A stretch of 64,000 nt of DNA from Cycas panzhihuaensis. Its lineage: Eukaryota > Cycadophyta. The DNA lies in contig CM041465.1 of NCBI GenBank assembly GCA_023213395.1, forward strand, positions 44,275,741 through 44,339,740, given 5' to 3'. Position 1 is the stretch's first letter. Every line of letters begins with the position of its first letter. The translations under genes and the position numbers were made by a program. Below the pieces are notes generated by a model that was given only the letters and a program-made list of their open reading frames with translations, made no database searches and was not told the DNA's origin. Positions 13,173-27,492 of the stretch are shown one piece after another.

Positions 13173-16100
13173 GACCTTAATGTCTAAGAAGTAATAAAGT
13201 GGCTCTAGATCTATGATATTAAAAGTGTGTCCTAAATAGGACTTTGTAGCTATAATTGTCCTATTATAGTTTCCTATAATAACAAGGTCATCCACATGCA
13301 ATATAATAACAACTATTGTAGATCAATTCATTTGAATATATAGGCTTGGCTCTAATTTTATTGTCACAAAACCATCCTTCTTTAATCTAGCATCTCTCTT
13401 AGTATACCAAGAACATGGTGTTTATTTTAGTCCATAGAGAGATTTCTTTAAGTAACACACTAAATGCTACTACCTTTCCTTCATGAAACTAAGAGGTTAA
13501 TCTATATAAATCTCTTCTTTCAAGTCTCCATTAAGGAAAGATGACTTCACATCCATCTAGTGTAACTCCCAACCATATGTAGTTGTGAAAGCAAGGATCA
13601 ATTAAATCATTGTCATATTGGAGACTCGTGTAAATGTCTCCTCATAGTTGATTTCCTCACACAATAAGTTTGGCCTTATACTTATCTACCTCTTTGTTAG
13701 AATGAAACTTCATCTCATAGACCCACTTACAACTGACCAATTGTTTGGATGAAGATAACAAGACCAAATCCTATGTATTATTCTTCATGATCAAACTATA
13801 CCCCTCCTCTATTACAACTTTCTATCATAGATCACTTTTTACTTGTTCAAATGAAATAGGATTGTTGGAGCCATTGGTGTTCACCACCAAAGTCTGACTA
13901 GCATGTTGGTTTTTCATTTACCATCTATATGCAACATCTTCTACCATCATGTTAAATTTCTTAATCATCCTCCTATCCCATAAAATAACACATGGTGTTG
14001 TACATACATCTTCTTGTAATAGATCCTTATTATTACTGTTACTTGGTCTAGCTTCTATTTCTATCACAGTGTATGGCTTATTATCCTCTACACCTATTGA
14101 AACATGACTAAAAAATGGAAGAAGTAGAGGGTAAAAGATATCTTCATATGACTTCTCATCATGATACATCATTGACTCATCAAATTTAATATCCTAGCAT
14201 ATGAAAAACATTCTCCCCTATGGATCCTAAAGTCTATAAACTTTATTCTCTTTTAAGTACCCCACAAAGATACACTTTAAACTCTTATGATCTGTCTTCT
14301 TTCGATATGCATCTCGGATGTGTGCATATGCAATATAACTAAATGCTCTAAAGTAATTAATGGAAGGCTTTTTATCAGTCCAACACTCCTTAAGGGTAAT
14401 GCCATGAACTACTTTCCTCAGTATCCTATCAAGAATATAAATAGTTATCACAATAGCTTCTACCTAAAATAATGGTAGTAGGTTCTTCATATGCACCATG
14501 TACCTAGCCATCTCTATCATGGTATGATTCTTTCTTTTTATAACACTATTTTGTTATGGGATATACCTAATAATAAGTTCCAATTTTATACCATAATCAA
14601 GGCAAAACTAATTAAAGGTATTATTATCATACTCGTTTTTATTATCACTTCTCAAAATTTTTATTTTCTTATTACTCTCATTCACAACTCAAACTTTCCA
14701 ATTATTAAAATGATCAAATACTTCAAACTTATTTTTTTGGAAGAATACCCAGGGTTTCTTAGTATAATAATCTACAAACACAAGAGTGAAACAAGTATCT
14801 AATATAGAAAGGTTTAATAGTGGCCCCATCAAATTAGCGTACACGAGTTCTAACTTCTCCCTAGCTCTCTAGGCATAATCCCTAGCAAAACGATAGTGAT
14901 GGTGCTTCACATACATACATCCTTCATGAATACCTTCTGAACATAATACTTATGGTAGACCTACCACTATCTTCAACCTATTTATAAGGTTAATACTCTT
15001 ATAGTTAAGATGTCCAAGGTGCTCATGCTATAACTTGCTTAAATCATCAACACTAGCAACAAAAGCATAGGATTCCTTTTAGGCTCTAAATTTCTGAAAC
15101 ACCTAAACGTTATCTTGAACTTTCCTAGTAACAATGATAAAGAAGTTATTTTTAGGATACTTAACTATTCATCTATTATTATAAAGCTCAATTTTCATAT
15201 TTTGTTTCCAGATTTCTTGAGTAAAAAGAAGATTGATCTTCATCTTGAGCACATAATAAACTCCATTTGATTTACCTCTTACAAGTGAAATAGAGCCAAT
15301 ACCTTCCATAGACAATACATAAGCATCTCCAAGAATGACATTAATATCACTCAAACCAATATCCAAGGCATCAAAGTTCTACTTTTGATAGGTAATATGT
15401 TTCTATGCTCTAGAGTCAAGGTTTAAATAGTCTCTCTAATTTGACTTAGTTAACAACATTAACACCTTAATGTAATACGTTGCTATACCCTTCCTCTTAC
15501 TATCTTAGCTAGCCTTGTACTTGTCCTGCTTCTTAAACCAATAATTCTTCTCTTTGTGACCCTCCATTTTGTAGTAATTAACATTTACTAGTAAACGTTT
15601 TTTTCTCTTAATATATCTCTCCTACTTTCTATGTGGACTTACCATGTTAAATAAAATCCTTCCTCTATGTCTTCATAACCAAGGCCTGATTTGATTTTGA
15701 ACTAGTAAACATTCCATGATGCTCCATCTTGGTGTTCTCAACTAGGATCAAGTTCTTCAAGGACTCAAATAATTCACCCTCCATAACTTCATCTCTTGCA
15801 TAGATAGTTTGGAAGGTTCCAAATATAGCTAGAAATTTTGACATAATGATCATAAAGAACAATGCATCATCTATTAAGTTCAGCTTTAATTCTTCCAACT
15901 TGTTTCTCAAATTAATGATCTTATTCAAGTACACACTTATGTTTCTCTTAGGCTCCACTATCAAATTCACTAGCTTTATTATTAAGGCAACACAATAATT
16001 TGTCTTCTTTTTCTCAAATGTCTCACATAGCTTCATCCATATCTCATGAGGCATTTTTAGGTTGTGGAGTAAAGCTCTCTAGTATAGAGCCAAAGATAAC

Positions 16101-16250
16101 TTGAGTAATCCTATAGCCATGAACTATTTCTCATATGTATAAATACACTCTTTCTCATCTAAAGAAAGAACCAATAATGTAGATTTAGTAATGCCCCAAA
16201 GTTGATTCACCATTAAACTAATTCCATGTTTGCCTTCCATTCACTAAAGT
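13173..16250 (-). pseudogene. Copia-1 gag, protease, integrase and N-terminal RT remnant
   Basis: From 16250 downward: Gag (UBN2-type) at 15665-16054, with MPHEIWMKLCETFEKKK and NLRNKLEELKLN. Next is a degenerate CCHC knuckle near 15545-15600 in which two expected Cys are Tyr, then a protease/pre-integrase part (15169-15440). Integrase follows (14200-15130) with VFVDYYTKK and LRSDNKNEYDN for the two Asp residues, but IKRKNHTM where ERKN is expected, so the catalytic Glu is Lys. The C-terminal integrase block INYFRAFSYIAYAHI...KCIFVGY is at 14227-14451. The RT start holds QLVSCKWVYEMKF (13660-13760) and a VDDLVIIGN box near 13270-13300. Stops are frequent. Confidence 0.82.
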
Positions 16251-17522
16251 TGTTCCTGTTGAAAATGACATGGGAAACCAACTTTTCCATGGCAAAAAAT
16301 GGGTAAACATTGGGTCTTTACACTAACCTTACACAGGTAATATTCCCTTAAACATAGTATTTAATTACACATAAGTAGTTCATTCTAAAACCCAAAATTT
16401 AATGGATTAGCAAGGTAGTTAAACACTCACTCACGAGGCCATATATAATTCAATAGAAAGATAATATTGAACATTCCATAAGTCTAAATTTAATATGTAA
16501 AACACTGCTATATTGAGATGCATCTCTTAGGCATTAATCATAGTAACACAATAATAATAATCATCTAATGCAGTGGTTAATCATGCAATGATAGAAAGCC
16601 AAATGTTACTTGCCAAAGTTATCTAACTCATATGTCTCAAATGAAGAGAATAAAAATTAAAAAATTACCACATATATATATGCACCTCATTCATTCATAT
16701 ATACATTAGTATACCTTCATAAGGCACTTCCAATATTTTAAATATCAACCAAATAAAAATATATAAAAGATCTACTCCTTAATATATATAAAATATTAAT
16801 TTTGAGATGCAACTTTATAAAAACTCCATGTTAAGTGAGGCAATTTCATCCATAACCCAAAGGTAGGTTCAACCATTGCAATGCTACTTGTTTTCTCCTC
16901 ATGATATCTGCATTTAATTCCATGGTAGCTATCATTTTGTCTTCATCACATCCTCAATATGACATCTATTTTTCCAATGGCTAGTGTTTATTTATCAATG
17001 GGAATATTGCAAAACTTGCGTGAGTCTAGCATCTTTGTCTCATAACTTATGGTTGTTATTTTTATGGCAGCTAGTGACTCGTCCTTATAACTAGTGACTA
17101 ACGACTCTTTGTCAATAGAAATCATGATGGCAATCAACTTAATTGGCAACAAACAACATAACTAATATCTCAGCAAGCGGGTGATTTATCCTAGTAACAT
17201 AATTACTTATTTTATACTTATAATTATGACTAGTCTTGCATGTTAAAAGAGAGAGATGACTACCTTAAATCTGATGTTTATGCCTTTGTCCATGATTGGT
17301 AAGCATTCAAAGTCTCTGTCTGACTTGATCTCTTATGTATAGCCTTCTATCACTTCTCTCCTTTCCTAATAAATGGCCATTGTTGTATTGCAACCACTCT
17401 TATTATTATTAGAGAAGGTTAGTCCTTAATGAAGGGTTATGCCAACACTATTTAACAACCTGCAACCTTATCATTCCACCTAAAATAAGCTTTAGTTGTG
17501 TATAGCCATCCCCCTTATGCCA
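16251..17522 (-). other. Copia-1 leader between 5' LTR and gag
   Basis: About 1.27 kb without a recognisable domain. It should hold the PBS next to the LTR; the bases at 17511-17522 are only a weak match. The short frame at 17448-17663 has no supporting motif. The leader is long for a copia element, so a small unrecognised insertion could be present. Confidence 0.5.
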
Positions 17523-17572
17523 TGTTAGAAACAAAAATAGAGTAGATAAAATAGATTGTTTATATACACAAG

Positions 17573-17985
17573 AAGTAAAGAGCAAAATGCAACCATGAAA
17601 GCAATATAAATAGAAATATAAACCATGTAAAGAATAAATGGCATAAACAAGCCAAGCACTCAATAAAGAACACCAGGAGATTTAGATCTAAACATAGACT
17701 CATCCTCTCTTTTACACTTGTCGTTACATAAAAATATATAGAAACTACATTACAAGATATTCCCTTGTGGTTTTATAACACAATAAGCATAAACCATGGG
17801 CCAACAAAGACACCAAAAAATTTTTGTTGGGGACTCCTACCTGCAAACCCCTACTTGGGGGCTTGTTGGCCCCCTACACCCCCCAATCAAGTGCCCTACA
17901 ATGGGCCCCCAGACCCCACAAAGGGGCTCGGGTGTAATGCCTATACCCATGTAACACTTGTAAAGTGTTCAACATATCTAACAAC
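17573..17985. other. 413-bp segment present only in the right LTR of copia-1
   Basis: The partner LTR runs straight from GTATACAA to CAAGCACATAAG at 5461-5474, so this segment is either inserted here or deleted there. Its core (about 17800-17945) is GC-rich with several C and G runs (CCCCCAATC, GGGCCCCCAG, GGGGGCTTG), unlike the rest of the LTR. No terminal inverted repeat or clear target duplication is visible. Deletion from the left LTR is therefore also possible. Confidence 0.55.
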
Positions 17986-18087
17986 AAGTACATAAGATGG
18001 ACACAATATACCAAATTTACGTGGAAAACCTTTCAGTAAAAACCCACCACCACAATCTCAATAGATTATATTAATACAAGAAAATAT

Positions 18088-20536
<2,449 letters not shown>

Positions 20537-20675
20537 GTGAACTCTAGATCTCTTTATATAAATACTCAAAGTGTATATCTATTAATAATACATTGGCCTA
20601 TATTAGCCTCAATATTCATATTATTTGCACCACATATTTAACTTTAGTTAGGTTAACTACTATAATAACAAGAAT

Positions 20676-21547
20676 GTGACCAACAATGTTAACACCTATC
20701 ATTTTAAGAATTAATGAATGTGATAAAGACCATAAGCATGGGGTTATTAAGGAATTCAATGGCTATAATGACTTGTTACAAATTTTGACCTCTAAAATAA
20801 AAATAGTATAGAAAATAAGATGTTAAAAATGAAAACCACTAAAAACTAACACCAAATAATAGAGAAAATAACTTTATCTCCTCACTATATATGATTGATG
20901 ACTTATAACATAAAGCGCAAACTTAAAACACATTGAATCCACTTAAAATTCTCCAAACATTTGAGAAATAAAAGTATTAAAATAAATGTGATAAATCTAA
21001 TATAAGGCATTATAGGTTTTTGGTTATCACCATTTCCATTGCCCAAAAGCATGTGAACTCAATCATAGACCTCAAACAATCATCTGTTAGGAGATTTCTG
21101 GTATCTATTAATTGAATTAGACTAGTGCTTAGTAGATCTGGGTAGCCACAAGTGAATTTGATGAAGAAATCTAAGATTTTTTTATGTTTAGAACTAAGAA
21201 TGGGGTTTTTTAGAAGGTTATCCCTTTCTTTGGCTTTTTGATATAGTGTGCATTGTAATTTTTCATTATGAAGAGTAAATTTAATGCCACACGAACCTTA
21301 GACCTTTTGGGAACAAACCCACAAGTAAAAATCCTACAAAAAATAGATATTTAGGGTGTCCACTATGGCAAAAAATACCCCTATAGCAAAACCAACACCT
21401 TTTCTACCATAAAAACCTTCATGGGTTTACTTAAAGGATGATAAAATTAGTGATAACGATGCCCACAATTAAAAGAATAGACTTATAAATAGTAAATCAT
21501 AATTATATACAATTTTTTAATAAAATTGACCACAGATTCTAATACCA
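20676..21547 (-). other. Leader and primer-binding site of the old copia split by copia-1
   Basis: This continues the element whose gag start is at 5330-5413. At 21535-21547 the sequence GATTCTAATACCA is the reverse complement of TGGTATTAGAATC, one or two changes from the common copia primer site TGGTATCAGAGCC. No open frame or domain is seen. Scattered A-rich tracts are the only other feature. Confidence 0.6.
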
Positions 21548-21950
21548 TGCAAAAAAATTATAATGAAAATAATAAGAACATATGAGCAAAACAAGAACAC
21601 AATTTCAAAGTGAAATATAAGAATAAATAACCTGGTATTAAATCACAATATATACAATAATCTCTTATCAATCTACTCTCCTAGCATAATGAATGAGAGT
21701 AAGATCAATTGTAATAAATAATAAGAGCATGAGAGAAAAGAATAAAACAAGTATAAAAAGAAACAACAAACATAACTCATAGATGCTCTTGCATATGAAA
21801 GGTTATGTGTTACAATATATGCATACTCTTGAATATGAGAGAAAATAATTGATATATGACTCACAGGAGGACCTACTTAATATAACTCATCAGTTAATTT
21901 GAATAAAAAAGGAGTATGAATTAGATATTATTTTTAACAACTAATAGTGA

Positions 21951-21995
<45 letters not shown>

Positions 21996-22900
21996 TGGAT
22001 GTATCTTTGATTTTAAATGAATAGTGGAGAACCTGTCAAAAAGGGGAAATATTCACTTTTAAAGCATCAAAAGTATGAAGTTAGAAATATAATTACATGA
22101 ATATATATAGCTCAAAAAAGTATGTAAAATAAAAAAATGAATCGTTGAAATTATATGGCATATGATAACATTTTAATCATTTGAAAAAACATCATGAAAT
22201 GAACAAAATAAATTGTTTTCAACAAGGACTACATGGTATCCTTGATTCCTAAACTTGTTCCCTTGGCAAAAGGAAACTAATGGAAACTAAGTAAAAAATG
22301 AAGAAAATGGATATAATCAATCAAACACAAATGGGATTTTGAATCACCAAATAGGGAGCAAATAAAAGTAAAATCTTAAGAAGAAATTATATGGAAAGAG
22401 GAGTATTTACTGTAAATCTTCCTATGGTAGCTAACTTGATGGCTCAAAGCTCCAACAACATGACTATCTCCTTATCAAATAACACTCTAATTCTTCTCAA
22501 GGCCTCTAACAAAAAAATATTCAATAAGCTCAAGTGAATACCAAGTTCTAATGGAATTTTGGTATTATAATGTTACTTTCTCTTATTTCCCTCCATATTT
22601 TAGAATGAAGCTCAATTTATAGAGTTTCTAAGTGAATGAGAGGGAAAATAGCTTAGGTAAATAATGGGGGGCAAATCAAGTAGGATTCACCAACTAAATC
22701 CAAAGGGAATATGGACAATTTATTTTAGTTAATAAAGCCCAAATGGTTTGGAGAAAACTATAGGGGATAAAAGAGGTTTTTCACTCAAGAATTTCTGGTA
22801 ATAAGTGGGCAATTACTCTTATATCTCTTAGCAAGAGTTTAAGGAAGATGTGTAATTAATTTGGTGCTCTTATGTTTTTTTACACTCAAATGCAATTTTA
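21548..22900 (-). repeat. Probable 5' LTR of the old copia
   Basis: It starts TGCAAAAAA directly after the primer site at 21535-21547. On the minus strand a TATA-like CTCTATAAATTGAGC lies at about 22609-22623, as expected for an LTR promoter. The outer end is not certain because no partner LTR remains. A (TA)n run of about 40 bases is at 21953-21993. The minus frame at 21673-21864 is not convincing as a gene. Confidence 0.45.
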
Positions 22901-23436
22901 AAATGGTACATTAATATACCATTTTAGATTTTAAAATGGTCTAAATATGCCATTTTGAAATTCAAAATAGTACAAATATACCATTTTATTTTTTAAAAGG
23001 GCACAATGATATACTGTTCAACCCACAACACTATAAAAGCGCATCATTATAAAAAGTGTGGAAAAAATAATATTTACCACTCTTGAGAGGTATGCATTAT
23101 TTAGTTTTCTATCTTTTTAGAATGATACATCATTATACCATTTTTTTCCTTTTTTTTTAATAAAATAATGCATTAAAAGGGAGAGAGAGAGAGAGAGAGA
23201 GAGTATACATATACAAAATGGACAAAATAACATTGCATAAATTTTAATTCATAAGAGTAGAGCTTAAATATATATTTATACAATGATTTGGTTTGAATTT
23301 GTTTTAATAAAAGCTCATCAAACTCATAATCATTTCTCTAAATTTATGTTAGCTAAACTGCAACTAATTGCTAACACTAACATTTGAAGGTTTACTCATT
23401 TGAACACTAATACCCTAACGATACAATACTGTAGCA
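22901..23436. other. AT-rich spacer and left LTR end of copia-2
   Basis: No gene. A (GA)n run is at 23179-23203. Four loosely repeated sentences built on ACCATTTTA/AAATGGTA occur at about 22900-23000. The segment ending at 23436 (GTAGCA) is followed by CTCCTCC, the complement of a polypurine tract GGAGGAG. This fits the inner edge of the copia-2 3' LTR; its outer edge was not found. Confidence 0.45.
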
Positions 23437-24366
23437 CTCCTCCAATGCCTAAATCTACCATGAATTTATAATGTTTCTTCTTTGATAAGGTGCTTGTGAA
23501 GATGTCAAGACTTTGGTCTTTAGTCTTATAATGAAGTATCTTGATGTTTCCCAATTATACAAGCTCTCTAATATAATGATCTCAATATATTTGGTTATGC
23601 TATGGAGAACTAGATTTTTTATCATCTAGTTTATGCTTTTGATTATCACACCAAATTAAAGTTGGTCCTTCCTATTATTGGGGGTCTTCAAATATTTACC
23701 TAAATCATATTACTTCTCTTATTACTACTTTTGTTTCCTTGTGCTTTGCCTTTGTGATAGATAAAGAAATCGTTGATTAATTCTTTGTACACTATATTAT
23801 AGCTATAGTACTAATGTTGAATATATAGCCTGAGGTAGACCTCCTATCCTCTGCATCTCTAACCTAATTTACATTGAAATATCCTAATAGTTTACATTCT
23901 TATATTATTGTATAATAGTGTCCAAACTTTATTATTCCTCTCATATATTGTAAAATCTTTTTAATTACTTTCCACTATTCTATTTTTGGATTTGACATAT
24001 ATCTAAAAACTAAAGTAACTATAAATGTTATGTTTAGTTATATCATTATTAAGTGAATAAGATTTCCTACCAATTGATAATATCATGTCATATTAACTGA
24101 GGTAAAATCTTCAATTTTACTTAGCTTAATCCCTACTTTTATAAGAGTCATAATGGATTTACAACTATCGATATGAATGACCATAGTATATTATAATTAA
24201 CTCATGCAGATATCATTATCACTTGGCCAAACTTCAACACCAAGAAATTAGTGTATATGTCCAAAGTCTGTCATCTCAAACTTTAAACACATACTCCTTT
24301 TAAATTTGTAATCATCTACATAAAATTACTAGTGTAGATATAATCATCTGCATGCAATAATTGAAG
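23437..24366 (-). pseudogene. Copia-2 RNase H and C-terminal RT remnant
   Basis: On the minus strand the RNase H block reads WCDNQKHKLDDKKSSSP, then DHYIRELV and HYKTKDQSLDIFTSTLSKK. This matches the copia ending CDNQSA...HFIRELV...ADIFTK. A polypurine tract GGAGGAG follows at 23437-23443. Several frame breaks and stops occur. It joins the RT part at 36134 once element X is removed. Confidence 0.75.
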
Positions 24367-24715
24367 TGATCTTAAATTGAATCTTCTTTGTCAAACACAA
24401 AAGAAAGCTTAAATTAAAGTTGAATAAGCAATAATAACCTCAAACACCAAGTTCCAAATAAATTGGAATTAAACCAAAATGATAACTTACATAATAAATT
24501 TAGGGTCTCCCCTATTTATATGTGCCATTATGTCTCCCTATTAAAAAATCAACTTCAATAGTGATATTAATAATAAAATACCTACTTCCTAAACTACCAA
24601 CTACCTAATAGTAATAATAAACTTAATCTTAAATAAGATACCAACTTCTCTTTAATGGATTAAGATCATTATAATCCATTCCTCCTTTAGATAATACTTC
24701 ACCTATTAAGCATTA

Positions 24716-26835
24716 TAATATTCTTGTTTAAAGTTTAAAACATGCAATTCCTTATGTGTATCTTTAATCCTCTACCTACTAAGGCTAGAATATCATAGGC
24801 TTTTAGTTCTCTTTTATTTCTTCTTCTTAAAATAACCCACATATGTCTTATTCCTATTTATGATAATGCTTTATTTGGATGTTTTTTTATATATGATTCT
24901 ATTCTTAATCAACCCTAAGATCTGTGTCTTAAGGTCTTGCCTCTTATTTATATATTATGTCAACTATGCAATTATTCTTAAGGGGAAATCAATGGAATAT
25001 AGAGGAAAGGTATAAATTATAGACATTGTATTAGGGGGTTAAGTTTAAGGAATAAAGGGTAGGGATGTAAGGATGGAATTTCATGTAGAAAATATAAAAT
25101 ATAAAGGATAGATTACATGAGGGAAGATATATATGGGTACATATGAAGGAGAGAGAAATAAAAAACATGGGAAATAGGAGGTATCAATGGATTGTATTAG
25201 GGAGTAAACTAAGAAGGTGCATATGCAAAGCTATGATTGGGGAATTTAATATATGAAGGGTCAGTTGGGTAAGGGATAGGCAAAAGGAATTTATAGATGA
25301 TGGGTATGTTATTATTCAAAATTAAATATGATGAAATTTAGATTGATATATGAACTTAAGGATTGAGGAGGTTAAAGGAAATGAGTAGGGAATATGGGTT
25401 AATTGTTCCTTGTGGGAAAAGGTAATGGTATGTAAAGGTGATTTATGGAGTGATATATAGGCCTGAACGGAAATTGCATAGGGTACTATGAACATTAGTG
25501 GTGGGGTAAGTGGGAATGTTGGTGGAGGTGGGGTGGAGGAAGTCGATGCTTTTATAGATGGGGTGTATAATGATAACATTATGGGTTGAGACTTATTAAG
25601 AGGGGGGTTGGAAAATGAGGGATATGGGAAGGGTGATATAGAGATTTTCTAGGAGATGAGACATGAATGGGTACCTTAAGTGGAGTAAAAATTTCACCTA
25701 CTAGGAGGGATGAGGGATTTTTATAGGCTATAGAATTAAGAAAACTTCTAAAAAAAAATGGACAAGTGTAAAATATAATTAGAATTTAAAGCAAGTACCT
25801 TTCCAAAGATGTTTTGTACCTCATGTCCTTCAAGCTCCTCACTGGTAAGTATATCTTTGATTGATTTGTTTATGTTATTTTTTTTTTTTATCACATCACT
25901 TATTGATTTGTTCCTCATTGACTTTCTCTTTAATCTGATCAAATGGTTCTTCATGTGTGTTACTTAACTTTTCTTTATATTACTCGCTTATAAGTCCTTC
26001 ACTAGGTTATTCTTTAATTTAATCAATTGATTCTTCCATCTTCCTTAATTCCCATTTTACTTCTGCTTGAAAAACCTTATGTTCTACTTTTATTTTCAAA
26101 TGTATTTCTTATATTCTTATTGGGGCTTCTTACATTACTTTGTCATTGTCTTCCTCTTAACATTTGTTCTTAAAGTCCACAAAGTCTTCTCTAATTTGGT
26201 TTATTTAATGCTCACCATAACCTATTTTCCATGTGGGGCCAAATATTAAAGCCCTTTTCAACATTGTCTAGCTACTTTATGGGTTATACTCTTTAATATC
26301 TAATAGAAGAATATCTAAATAATTACTATATTAATTTAGCTCCAAAATACATCAAATTATAGCTTGAAATGGTATCTTTAAATCAAGATTTTGACAGTTT
26401 AAATAGAATCAAATTTTGATGCCTATAGTAGAAATTGTGGCTCTCTTTAAAGTAGATTAAATATTAGGGTTTTAAGGACTATAATAGTATCTCTTATAAA
26501 AATGGAAATAACTTTTGATCCTAATATCCAATTGAAATGAAATTAATTCCAATAGAAAGTAGACTTTGAGATGTGTAGATTTTAAAAAAAAAGTAAGGTC
26601 AACCAAAGTTATAGCCATTTGAAATTGCAATAGCAGATTTTAGGACCTAAAGTTAGTGATGAACAACATGCCAAAACTAAGTGCCCTATAAATTCTGTAA
26701 TTTTACTCTAAAGCTTATAGTATAACCACTTAAAATTTATAGAATATGTGTACTCAATTAAAATTTATGGTTATTTTTCTCAAATTCTTTAATTTACACT
26801 TTAAAAAATGTGAATCTTTAATAGGCCAAAACGAA
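24716..26835 (-). other. Internal region of element X, strand-asymmetric
   Basis: From about 24960 to 25700 the plus strand is strongly purine-rich (many GGA, AGG and GGGG words). A G-rich cluster at about 25495-25550 reads GGTGGAGGTGGGGTGGAGG. A minus frame at 25748-25954 (68 codons) encodes a Lys-rich peptide with IKDILTSEELEGHEV. Just upstream, similar Glu/Lys-rich phrases (EEPFDQIKEK, EESID*IKE) suggest a decayed repetitive coding sequence. I do not recognise a family. Confidence 0.4.
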
Positions 26836-27043
26836 GCTTTGATATCACTTGAAGTAAACCTAAATTTGGATTTACTTTATCAAACACAAAAGAAAATTGA
26901 AATAAAAATTGAATAGGTAATAATTTCCCTAGGCACCAAATGTCAAATAAATTAGAATTAACCCAAAAATAAAACTTACATAATGAATTAGAAGTCTCCC
27001 CTATTTATAGGAGCCAATATGACTCCTTATTTAAAAATAAACT

Positions 27044-27044
<1 letters not shown>

Positions 27045-27080
<36 letters not shown>

Positions 27081-27081
27081 G
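27045..27081. repeat. (TAA)n microsatellite in the right LTR of element X
   Basis: Twelve uninterrupted TAA/AAT units. The left LTR of the same element has only a few AAT steps (TATTAATAATAAAA, 24565-24578), so this tract expanded after or during insertion of the element. Confidence 0.85.
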
Positions 27082-27492
27082 ATACCAGCTTCCTAATATA
27101 AAAACTAACTTCATATTAATTTGAAAATACCAAATTCCTAAGAATAATAATAAATTGACTTCTAATTATTAGAATAATATTTACATAGGATAAAATTTGG
27201 GTTAGTGAGTTGTTAAGTTATCATGGGCTTAACAATATATGTTAGGAGTTACAAAAAGTCTTTAACAGGCTTATAACACTTGTTAAGGTAGTTACAAGTC
27301 ATATTTGGACCATTACCAATCACATTTATACTTATAGATGTATAGGGTTATGTATTATATCATTGATATAAGTTATTCCCAATGAATGAAAAATAGTCTT
27401 TGAAAGAAGACTAATTCTATTTGATATTTATGTCATAATATTCTTTGGTTCCTATTTGATCTTGTTATAAACTTTTACTTAGTATCAAACCC

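Noticed and set aside
17765-17995. 76-codon plus frame with Pro/Gly-rich peptide in the GC-rich LTR insert
   Set aside because: The frame results from C-runs. It lacks any motif and lies within an LTR.
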